Shown here piece by piece: positions 54,661 through 64,000 of a DNA stretch of 64,000 nucleotides; the stretch's first letter is position 1; each line of letters starts with the position of its first letter. The stretch is from contig NC_073635.1 in NCBI RefSeq assembly GCF_029407905.1, positions 33,161,501 to 33,225,500 on the forward strand, read 5' to 3'. Below the pieces are notes generated by a model, which saw nothing but the letters and a program-made list of their open reading frames with translations, was not told the origin of the DNA and did no database searches. Origin of the DNA: Bubalus kerabau. Taxonomy: Eukaryota; Chordata; Mammalia; Artiodactyla; Bovidae. The translations under genes and the position numbers were made by a program.

Positions 54661-56149
54661 AAGTTTTACATGCATTTTTTTTTTTTTTTTGGTGGGGAGG
54701 GTGGGAATGGATACAGTTCAGTTCATAACGGGTGACTTAAAGAAACATTGCCATCTCAATCCTTTCAGAAATCAGATAGGGACTTAAAGAGCTGTAGTTT
54801 TTTGGTGGTGAGGGGGGAGCAACCAGTTTAAGTGTCTTTTAAACTAACTAGTGTAAATATCTCTAACGTCACTTGTGAGCCAAGATTGGACCTGTGCAGT
54901 GGTGGACACTTAATATTCCATTAAACCAATGATGGCTGACATTTTCTGGAAGTGGATGTAGTTGGCTAGCTGTGTCATTTTTTTTTTTTTTTTTCCTTTG
55001 TGATTGATCATTTGCTACCCTCTACCCAGCTTCCCACTCCCAAGTCTTTCACAGATGTGTGATGTTTTCTTTTAGTTACATGGATACTTACTAAGAAATT
55101 TTACTGTCTTACTGATTATAACAGGAAAAAAATGTGACGGACAGCAATGTGTAAAGAAGCCAGAAGTCACCAGTAACCCATTAATCATTTACTCGTATTT
55201 GATAACATGTTTTTGTATCTCTCCTGGTCTTTTCCATACATGGCAGACATGATTTTTAAAACACAATTTGTATTATTAAATATGCTCTTACCGTCTTGTG
55301 GGTAATTGAGTTAATTATTAATGCTAGTGCTCTCATAGCAGATGTTTTATTTGCTCTTGTATCTTTCTATTCTCTGACCTCTTGGAAACCAAGATATATT
55401 TATTTTTGTTGTTTCTCGTTCTGTCTTCTGACAACCAGAGTTTGGTATTACAGATTTACAGTTTTGGAGTTTAAAAAGAACCTTTTGACAACTGGCCCTT
55501 TACAGTATGTGGTGCAGGGGAGCTAAATCTGACGTCCTGATACTTCACAGTGATGCGCAGATTCTGAATGAACTCCTTAAGCATCATGGTTTAGTTTGAA
55601 GCTCAATGGGAACTAGTGTACATTATTATTAATTTGTCCTTCCTTCTGAAAAACTGCCAAACTGGAATGGCAAGCATTGGAAGAGAGTGGTTATGCAGGA
55701 AGTCTCCAGCCAGCAGACTGATTTCCAGAGGTCTTTTTGAAAGTCAGTCAGTTGGTGCTCATTGACTCTCCCGCGGAAACAGTGTATATAATTTAGTTCC
55801 TTAGCCAAACGGATAAGGCCTGTTTTAGCCGGAGTGTTACTGTGGTTCAGCCACATTATGACATGTGGTTCATGCAGAGGGGCTGCTGTTGCCACCTGGG
55901 AAGGTGGGACTCAGTCTCATGTTTTTGCTGCCTGTTGTTTTTCAAGAAGACTCCCTGGGGAAGGTCTTGCACTTCGCTAGTGATCTGAGGTGGACCTGAC
56001 ATGGGGAGGGGGTGTGATGAGGAGAGGGAGCTCTGTGATTCTGACCCGCGTTGCACTTTCCCCTCTGCCATTTATTAGTTACAGCCATGGGCCTATTGCC
56101 TTCAACCCTTGAGTTTATTTTCTGTATAAAGTGGGCCCCACATAATGTG
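54661..56149. other. Intron 1 segment, no recognised feature
   Basis: Contains poly-T tracts near 54675 and 54980. No exon recognised. Confidence 0.4.
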
Positions 56150-56278
56150 CATAATAGCTGGGTAGTGCTGACTGCATGCTTGTCATTATTCTAAGCCCTT
56201 TGCATACATGAATCCGTTTAGTTTTCATGGTAGTTCCGTGGGGTTGGAACTGTTGTTTTCCTTTATGGGTGGGAAAAG

Positions 56279-58334
56279 TGAAACTGAAAGTCGCTCAGTC
56301 ATGTCTGACTCTTTGTGACCCCATGGACTATACAGTCCATGGAATTCTCCAGGCCAGAATACTGGAATGGCTAGCCGTGCTCTTCTCCAGGGGATATTCC
56401 CAACCCAGGGATCGAATCCAGGTCTTCTGCATTGCAGGCGGAAAAAGAAGAGAAGCGAAAAGCAAAGGAGAAAAGAAAAGATATAAACATCTGAATGCAG
56501 AGTTCCAAAGAATAGCAAGAAGAGATAAGAAAGCCTTCTTCAGCGATCAATGCAAAGAAATAGAGGAAGACAACAGAATGGGAAAGACAAGAGATCTCTT
56601 CAAGAAAATCAGAGATACCAAAGGAACATTTCATGCAAAGATGGGCTCAATAAAGGACAGAAATGGTATGGACTTAACAGAAGCAGAAGATATTAAGAAG
56701 AGATGGCAAGAATACACAGAAGAACTGTACAAAAAAGATCTTCACGACCCAGATAATCATGATGGTGTGATCACTCACCTAGAGCCAGACATCCTGGAAT
56801 GTGAAGTCAAGTGGGCCTTAGAAAGCATCACTACGAACAAAGCTAGTGGAGGTGATGAAATTCCATTTGAGCTATTCCAAATCCTGAAAGATGATGCTGT
56901 GAAAGTGCTGCACTCAATAGGCCAGCAAATTTGGAAAACTCAGCAGTGGCCACAGGACTGGAAAAGGTCAGTTTTCATTCCAATCCCCAAAAAACGCAAT
57001 ACCAAAGAATGCTCAAACTACCGCACAATTGTACTCATCTCACACGCTAGTAAAGTAATGCTCAAAATTCTCCAAGCCAGGCTTCAGTAATATGTGAACC
57101 GTGAACTTCCTGATGTGCAAGCTGGTTTTAGAAAAGGCAGAGGAACCAGAGATCAAATTGCCAACATCCGCTGGATCATGGAAAAAGCAAGAGAGTTCCA
57201 GAAAAACATCTATTTCTGCTTTATTGACTATGTCAAAGCCTTTGACTGTGTGGATCACAATAAACTGTGGAAAATTCTGAAAGAGATGGGAATACCAGAC
57301 CACCTGACCTGCCTCTTGAGAAATTTGTACGCAGGTCAGGAAGCAACAGGTAGAACTGGGCATGGAACAACAGACTGGTTCCAAATAGGAAAAGGAGTAC
57401 GTCAAGACTCTATATTGTTACCCTGTTTATTTAACTTATATGCAGAGTACATAATGAGAAACGCTGGACTGGAAGAAACACTAGCTGGAATCAAGATTGC
57501 CGGGAGAAATATCAGTAACCTCAGATATGCAGATGACACCACCCTTATGGCAGAAAGTGAAGAGGATCTAAAAAGCCTCTTGATGAAAGTGAAAGTGGAG
57601 AGTGAAAAAGTTGGCTTAAAGCTCAACATTCAGAAAACGAAGATCATGGCATCCGGTCCCATCACTTCATGGGAAATAGATGGGGAAACAGTGGAAACAG
57701 TGTCAGACTTTATTTTTCTGGGCTCCAAAATCACTGCAGATGGTGACTGCAGCCATGAAATTAGAAGACGTTTACTCCTTGGAAGGAAAGTTATGACCAA
57801 CCTAGATAGCATATTCAAAAGCAGAGACATTACTTTGCCAACAAAAGTTCGTCTAGTCAAGGCTGTGGTTTTTCCAGTGGTCATGTATGGATGTGAGAGT
57901 TGGACTGTGAAGAAGGCTGAGCACCAAAGAATTGATGCTTTTAAACTGTGGTGTTGGAGAAGACTCTTGAGAGTCCCTTGGACTGCAAGGAGATCCAACC
58001 AGTCCATTCGGAAGGAGATCAGCCCTGGGATTTCTTTGGAAGGAATGATGTTGAAGCTGAAACTCTAGTACTTTGGCCACCTCATGCGGAGAGTTGACTC
58101 ATTGGAAAAGACTCTGATGCTGGGAGGGATTGCGGGCAGGAGGAGAAGGGGACGACAGAGGATGAGATGGCTGGATGGCATCACCGACTCGATGGACTTG
58201 AGTCTCAGTGAACTCCGGGAGTTGGTGATGACAGGGAGGCCTGGCGTGCTGCAGTTCATGGGATCGCAAAGAGTCGGACACAACTGAGTGACTGATCTGA
58301 TCTGATCTTTACCAGCTGAGCCAACAGGGAAGCA
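56279..58334 (-). mobile_element. Bov-tA SINE (inverted) split by BovB
   Basis: 56279-56442 runs from AAGTCGCTCAGTCATGTCTG to ATTGCAGGCGGA. The head resumes at 58307 with CTTTACCAGCTGAGCCAACA and ends about 58334. The SINE itself sits inside a MIR. Confidence 0.88.
56443..58306 (+). mobile_element. BovB LINE, 5'-truncated, reverse transcriptase largely intact
   Basis: About 1.86 kb covering most of the BovB reverse transcriptase. The frame is continuous from about 56443 to a TAA at 57088-57090, then open again from 57094 to a TAG at 58066-58068. Both stops are single-base changes of a Gln codon. A one-base deletion follows near 58229. The catalytic YADD is intact at 57525-57536 (LRYADDTTL), and the RKGRGTRDQ and MYGCESWTVKKAE blocks are present. 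It ends in a (GATCT)n-like tail. The endonuclease half is missing, so it cannot move by itself. It is the youngest-looking LINE in the window. Confidence 0.95.
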
Positions 58335-58477
58335 AACTTGAGGCACAAAAAGCTGAAGGAGTTTTCCTACCGTCATGCAGATCTAGGGTTCAGATCCCTT
58401 GAGTCTGGGTCCAGAGTCTTGGTTTATAACTGTCTCACTTAACCGGTTGTCCAGAAGCACTGCTCTGAGGTTAATGG

Positions 58478-58692
58478 GGGGCTCGCAGGTGGCTCAGTGG
58501 TAAAATACCCACCTGGCTATGTAGGAGACGTGAATTCGATCCCTGGCTTGGGAAGATCCTCTGGAGAAGGAAATGACAACCCACTCCAGTGTTCTTCCCC
58601 AGGAAATCCCATGGACAGAGGAGCCTGGCAGGCTAGAGTCCATGCGGTGGTGAAGAGTCAGACATAACTAGGCGACTGAGCACACACACATG
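58478..58692 (+). mobile_element. Bov-tA SINE
   Basis: GGCTCGCAGGTGGCTCAGTG head and ACATAACTAGGCGACTGAGC end with a CACACA tail. Confidence 0.93.
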
Positions 58693-59344
58693 AGGTTACT
58701 AGGAGGAGTAAATGAGATGGTATATTAGGGATCTGGTTCAGTAAATGTTAACTCCCTTCTTCAGCTCTCAAGTAGTCTTCCAGGAACCCTGTGTATTCAT
58801 GGCTGACTATATACTCAATCAAATTATGAATTTCCTGTATCAGCAAGGTAAATTTTAGTAACATAGTAGTACTTCGCTTGACCTGTCTGCACATTACCTT
58901 CTTATTTCAGGTGGAAATCCTCAGTCAAAATTCAGGCAGTTTTGGGGTGAGTGGAAAGGGAGGGACAGACCCTGGGAAGGGTCTGCCCAGGACATGGTGG
59001 AGTCGCTTGGTGTCAGGCATCATCGGCAGCTGGAAAGTCTGAGGTGTCAGCGCACTTGCCGCTGGAGGGTAGGGCCATCTCTCTGTGGTGGTTCTGAGTT
59101 ATACTTAGCTCTTTCTTAGTTTAGGTTCTAGTGGGAGAAATTAACCTTTCGATTAAAAGTTATGTGTTCAATAAAGGAATTGAATTCTAAGTGGGCAGAT
59201 TCTGATGGATCATCTCAAAATCAGGGCTTCCTTCGACCTGACAGATCCATTCCTCACCTGTGACAAGCCGTGGCAGTTTTCTAATGCTGTCTCTCATGTA
59301 CAACATAGTACCTGTGTGTGACTTCACCTGCGTTTATATATATC

Positions 59345-59485
59345 CTAAGATCCGCTGGAGGAGGGCATGGCAGTTCACTCCACTGTTCTTACCTGGAGAA
59401 TTCCATGCACAGAGGAGCCTGGTGGGCTACAGTCCAGCAGGGGTCGCAAAGAGTTGGACGCAAATGAAGAGACTTAGCATGCATG
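59345..59485 (+). mobile_element. Bov-tA SINE, 5'-truncated
   Basis: GCTGGAGGAGGGCATGGC through GAAGAGACTTAGCATGCATG. Confidence 0.88.
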
Positions 59486-59510
59486 TACCACATAAAATAA
59501 AGTGGGCCTA

Positions 59511-59712
59511 GGGCTTCCCTGGTGGCTCAGATGGTAAAGTGTGTGCCTGCAATGCGGGAGATCTGGGTTCGATCTCTGGCCAGGAAGATCCCCTGGAGAA
59601 GGAAACGGCAACCTACTCCAGTACCCTTCCCTGGACAATCCAATGGACAGAGAGTCCCTGTAGGCTACAGTCCATGGGGTCGCAGAGAGTCAGGCACGAC
59701 TGAGTGACTTCA
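59511..59712 (+). mobile_element. Bov-tA SINE
   Basis: AGGGCTTCCCTGGTGGCTCAG head, GGGTTCGATCTCTGG B-box and CACGACTGAGTGACTTCA end. Confidence 0.93.
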
Positions 59713-62149
59713 ATTGGGTATATGAAATTGCTGTAGGAAAGCTCTGTCTTTCTAAAGAAGTTTCTGACATTATTTTATCTAAGAACAACTGTTTTAGAAA
59801 CAATTTTATACACGTGTGTAGCACAAGCTGGAGGAACCTTACTACTGTGGTAGGAATATTGGATGTATCAGCATTACAGAAATGAATCTTCCTCCATTAG
59901 ATGTAAACTAAGGAAAGCTCTGTTGAATGTGTCTGCAAGCTTAAATGTTGTATTTTGATCTGTACGCTGAACTTCTTTACCAAAGAAATCATTAATCTAG
60001 GCAAAGTCCAGCAGAATGTTAACGGTAATAGATAGAGATGTGTAGGGTGTTCAGTTGGAGCAAACTGAAAAGAATGAAAGGTGCAGTCGTGCTTGGGAAG
60101 GTAAAGATTTAAGGTGTAGAATGTGAATACAAGGCTGCGTTCTCGTCTCACCTGGGGCCCTCTGGGACTGAAATGTGTGCCGACACCTGGCCCACACTGT
60201 CTCAGGCAGAGCAGGGCACCGTGGTCCTTCTGCAGGGTCAACGTTGATCTCTCTGTTGTATCCTGGGGTTCCAGAATCAGTGTTTCTTTAAACTCAAGAG
60301 ACAGAACGATGGCAAAACTAAAGGGGCAAACACCGCACGAGCTGTGACAAATGCAGAGCTTCAGAATTGAAGACTGTCACAAAGTTCGCAGCTTAAACCA
60401 GCATGCGTTTGTCATCGAGCAGATCCACTGCCAGGTGAGGCTCTGATGAGAACTGACCTCTGGCCAGGGCACCAGCTGCAGCCTTGCAGAGGGCACAGGT
60501 TGGAGGGGCCTGGCTTTTGGCCGGCTGTCTGTAGGAGACAACCCTCAGCACTGAGAGGTCGCCTCTAGTTCCTGGCTGTGAGACCTCTCTGCAGGACCCC
60601 TCCTCCATGTAGCCCTCCCCTCCATGTGGCCCCCCTCTGTCCTGGGATGGTCCTCTCAGCTCCTGGCAGCCTGTTCCTTCAGAGCCAGTCAGTGAGTCAG
60701 ACAGCACGCCAGGGAGCGGTGCAGAGTCTTCTATAACCAAAGAATCGTTGTCCCGTGACCTTCGTCAGATTCTGTTGGTTAGAAGCAAGTTGCTGGCCCT
60801 TCCTGCAGTCGAGGGGAGCCCTTTAACTCTGTCCACCACAGTGATGCCTTCCCAGCAGCTTGTCAGTGTGAAGTCAGCCTGACTGAGGCTGTTTCTCCCC
60901 TTGCTTGGTAAATGTCCTGCTTGTGATTATTTTCTGTGAAGGGGCCACCTCTTTCTAAATGAATCCGTTATCTGAATCACTTCTTTGGCAGTTCATCATG
61001 TTTCCCATTCTGTTTTAACCAAGCGCAGTCTTCTTTCCTAAAGAAAAACAGACGTCTCTCGGGTCAGCGCTTCATGTCGCGTGCCGCCGTGCACCATCTG
61101 CTGTCTGCAGCCCAGGGTGTCTCTTGACCAGCCTGTCTTCTTCCTTCCCACCTGCTGTACACCTCCTGGGTTATTCTGAGGTGAATCCCAGGTACCATGT
61201 TATCACTGAAATTAACTTTTCCTGTTGGGCCCTGGTTCTCCTCTCCTACGCTGTGGGTTCCCTGCAAATAGGGATCGCCTTGTCCACATCTTGCTTTGCC
61301 TGGTGGTGCCAAGTGGGTAGGCAGCTACACACACATGTGCAAAGTCATTTCAGAATCCCTATCGCTTTCCACATAGACTTGTGATGGTGAAGCAGTCCTT
61401 TGATAACAAGACTCCGCAGTAACTCAGGCCTGTGGTGGGAGGATTCCTAGACAGAATCCTGCCTGAGTTCTAGCCGGAAGGAACCCTGTTCACACAAAGC
61501 TCGTGTGTTCTGGGTGGGGGAGACATATGTCCTGGCCCCCTCCCCAGTGCACTCCTGGCTGCACTTGTTGATGTATGATTGTATCCTCCGTAGAGACCAG
61601 CCGATATCTTAGGATTTGTGTATTTCATAGACCTCAGTGGCTAAGTGTTTATGTAAATGTTTGGAGGTGCAGCTGAGACCATAAAGCATTACCTGTATTC
61701 AGCTGATAAATTTTGTTACACTTAGAGATCTGAGATAAAAAAAAAAAACTCGGAATGTTTTCATTCATTTTTGATGCCTCTTCGTTCATCTTCAGGCTGC
61801 TTGTAGGTGCCTCTGGCAGCAGCGTTTTGTTCCTGATGTCTCTGTGTCATCCGGCCCAGCGTGTCTGCATGGCATCTCCTCTCTCGTTTAAGTGCATCCT
61901 GTGTAGGTCTCTCTTTATGACACTGGTGGATACTATGGCTTGGGATGGCGTTCCTGTTCACAGAATGGAGCACTGCTTTTTGTCTGGGTTCCTGTTCACA
62001 GAATGGAGCACTGTTTTTTGTCTGCATTCCTGTTCACAGAATGGAGCACTGTTTTTTGTCTGCTTGTTTGCTGATACCCCACATAATATATCACTAATTG
62101 CTGACCTAGTCTTTCCTTTATAAAAGTGATTTTTAAAAGACTATTTATT
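59713..62149. other. Intron 1 segment, mostly unrecognised
   Basis: An old interspersed repeat is likely at about 60390-60850 (TGTTGGTTAGAAGCAAG). A 38-bp triplication lies at 61951-62064. No exon recognised. Confidence 0.45.
61951..62064 (+). repeat. 38-bp tandem triplication
   Basis: Units start TTCCTGTTCACAGAATGGAG at 61951, 61989 and 62027; the second and third are nearly identical. Confidence 0.95.
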
Positions 62150-62278
62150 TTATTTATTTGGCTGCACTGGGTCTTAGTTGTGGCATGTGGCATCTAGTTC
62201 TCAGACCAGGGATCGAACCCAGGCTCCCTGCATTGGGAGCTTGGAGTCTTAGCCACTGGACCCCCAGGGCAGCTCCCT
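62150..62278 (-). mobile_element. CHR-type SINE (inverted) with target duplication
   Basis: TTGGCTGCACTGGGTCTTAG and GGACCCCCAGGGCAGCTCCC; TAAAAGTGATTTT-type direct repeats flank it. Confidence 0.9.
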
Positions 62279-62313
62279 GTAAAAGTGATTTTAAAACTTT
62301 GTTAGAACATCCA

Positions 62314-62570
62314 TTGGGAGAAGGCAATGGCACCCCACTCCAGTACTGTTGCCTGGAAAATCCATGGATGGAGGAGCCTGGTAGGCTGCAGTCCATGGGG
62401 TCACTAAGAGTCGGACACGACTGAGCGACTTCACTTTCACTTTCCACTTTCATGCATTGGAGAAGGAAATGGCAACCTACTCCAGTGTTCTTGCCTGGAG
62501 AAGCCTGGTAGGCTGCAGTCCATGGGGTCGCACGGAGTTGACTGAAGCAACTTAGCAGCAGCAGCAGCAG
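62314..62570 (+). mobile_element. Bov-A2 SINE (dimer) with AGC tail
   Basis: GGGAGAAGGCAATGGCACCC start and AGCAGCAGCAGCAG end; AGAACAYCCAT flanks it. Confidence 0.93.
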
Positions 62571-64000
62571 AACACCCATCACATTCTGTAATGAGATCAC
62601 GTCTCTAGCATTACAAAATTATGTTCAAGTTGTGTTCAAGTTCCTTACTTCTTCTGTAGAGGAATTAGAATTACTGTTTGTTGGGGTTGTTTCAGACTTC
62701 CTCGGCTTACTCTTCGCTGTTCAGAAGGAAGTAACTGTGAGAGTATTTTTGGTAGTAGGAAAGACTTAAGGGGACCTGAGTGGAGAGCAGGTCCCTATTC
62801 TTTGGGATTTGGGGGAGGGGGCACCATGTGTCTGGGCAGGTGATGTGTGTGCTCACCGTGGGACTCACGTTTCCCTCCTCAGACTGAATAGAGGAGACCT
62901 GTTCCCCACCTCTGTGTCAGTTTCAGAATATAATGGAAGATGATTCTAGACGGCAAACCAAATGGGATAAGGATATTTTTGAAGTTGAGTCACCTTTGGT
63001 CTGCACACTGCTTCTCTCCATGTTCTATCCCGTGGGAATCAGCATCACTAGAAAGAGCAGTCCTTTAGTCCTCTTCTTTGGAGTGTGGTGACATAGTCAT
63101 AGTGTGACTAATAAGTTTTCAAATTTGTTCTAATTTATAAAAACTATTCTGAAGTAGATAATGGATCTATGAGTTTCTTTTACATTTCTGGATGTAATAA
63201 GAAAGCATTGTTGGAAGTGACTTCAGGGAACAGTGGTCTGAGTGAAACAGCCTTTGCTGTGGGGTGCGAGTTTCTGCTGAGATTGGTTTAGCACCAAGAA
63301 GGACTCCTTTCATGACTGTAGATGTTTATTAGCAGAGCTTGTTATAGGATTTAGATATATTAGTGTTGTGTGGAGCGCAGACTACTGGAAGTGATATTAT
63401 ACTTGTTAATATAAAAACTCTTATGAGATCTGCTATAAAGGACCCTGTGGCCAGTGTGAGCACATGCACGTCTGCTTCTTCAGTGGCACCATCTGTGGGA
63501 GTCACAGAAAGGTGTGTCTGCGTGCATGTGCTGAGTGGCTGGCTATTGGTGCTTTGTCTGTTGAACTGCAATAGAGCTAGAGGGTGAGCGGCGTTACCGA
63601 TGCACCAGATCCTTTGAGGGATTCCTAGAGGACTGGAAAGTAGTGATGGGAAAGAAAAGAAGCAAAAAACAGACCAGCCAGCTGTGGTCCTCCCCAGAGA
63701 GCCCCTGTGGAAGCTTGAACTTGGAATCTGCCGTTCATGGTTGGCTGTGGCTGTGATGCCGTCACCATGGTAATCGCATCTAGCCTCTGGCTTGGGAGAG
63801 CTGGGTCAGGGAGCCTTCTCGCTTCCTATTGACACAGAGTAGTGGGCACGTGGGGTCAGGCCAGAGACCTGGTCTTTGCAGAGAGTGGCTGACCTTCTGT
63901 CTGGGGGTGGGTGGACTGGCCGTTAGGGCTGGGGAGAGAGCAGGGACCAGCATGTGATGGGCTGGGTCCCCGAAGACCTAGGGCCAGCCCAGGGTGCAGC
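62571..64000. other. Intron 1 segment to the right edge, no recognised feature
   Basis: No recent repeat or exon recognised. Confidence 0.4.

Larger units (their letters stand above)
56150..58440 (-). repeat. MIR split by a nested SINE/LINE
   Basis: The left half (56150-56280, ACATGAATCCGTTTAGTTTT, then GGAAAAGTGAAACTGA) continues at 58335-58440 (AAACTTGAGGCACAAAAAGC, then the GGTTCAGATCC part). The 2.05 kb between the halves is inserted. Confidence 0.75.
41745..64000 (+). other. USP12: USP12 intron 1 (5' part, continues past the window)
   Basis: More than 22 kb from the GTAGGT donor to the right edge. No USP-family exon is seen in it. Its contents are repeats listed separately plus unrecognised intronic sequence. 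Confidence 0.8.

Noticed and set aside
56227..57090. 287-codon frame as a genuine gene
   Set aside because: It is MIR plus inverted SINE plus truncated BovB sequence; reported as a finding, not as a coding gene.
57094..58068. 324-codon frame as a host gene
   Set aside because: It is the second part of the BovB reverse transcriptase after a nonsense change.
60393..60740. 115-codon minus-strand frame
   Set aside because: Overlaps what looks like an old interspersed repeat; no family support.

Overview
This is mammalian nuclear DNA from a ruminant, most likely a bovid such as cattle. The evidence is the very dense load of ruminant-specific repeats: BovB (RTE-type LINE), Bov-tA and Bov-A2 SINEs, and CHR-type tRNA-Glu-derived SINEs, over a background of old L1, L2 and MIR copies. 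Cattle, sheep and goat cannot be told apart from the sequence alone. Two real protein genes are present, placed head to head. RPL21 is on the minus strand at the left end and runs off the left edge. The first coding exon of USP12 is on the plus strand at about 41.7 kb, and its first intron runs off the right edge. From memory, human chromosome 13q12 has the same divergent pair.

Layout. 1-5040: RPL21 exons 4, 3, 2 and non-coding exon 1 (ribosomal protein eL21, residues 1-80 visible). The box C/D snoRNA SNORD102 lies in the intron between exons 3 and 4. The 5' part of a probable SNORA27 H/ACA snoRNA lies in the next intron and is cut by the window edge. A decayed BovB copy and a Bov-tA lie in the 3.9 kb first intron. 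4640-5400: CpG-rich RPL21 promoter with an NRF1-type palindrome and a 5'TOP start. 5.4-40.9 kb: intergenic DNA made largely of SINE and LINE copies, with a degraded endogenous retrovirus pol remnant (17.6-18.7 kb), a 1.25 kb minisatellite (28.7-30.0 kb) and a nearly perfect inverted duplication (15.9-17.0 kb). 40.9-42.1 kb: a large CpG island carrying the USP12 promoter, 5'UTR and exon 1 (16 codons). 41.7-64 kb: USP12 intron 1. It holds further repeats, including a three-level nest in which BovB sits in a Bov-tA that sits in a MIR (56.15-58.44 kb).

Functionally, the left gene feeds the translation machinery twice: a large-subunit ribosomal protein plus intronic guide RNAs for 28S rRNA modification, all from one TOP-type transcript. 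The right gene encodes a deubiquitinase. Nothing suggests that the two are co-regulated beyond sharing a neighbourhood, since their start regions are about 36.7 kb apart.

I found no undescribed gene system. The items most worth checking are the USP12 upstream ORF that ends exactly on an internal in-frame AUG, the inverted duplication with unique flanks, the 18/19-bp minisatellite with higher-order structure, and several informative nested or tandem retrotransposon insertions.
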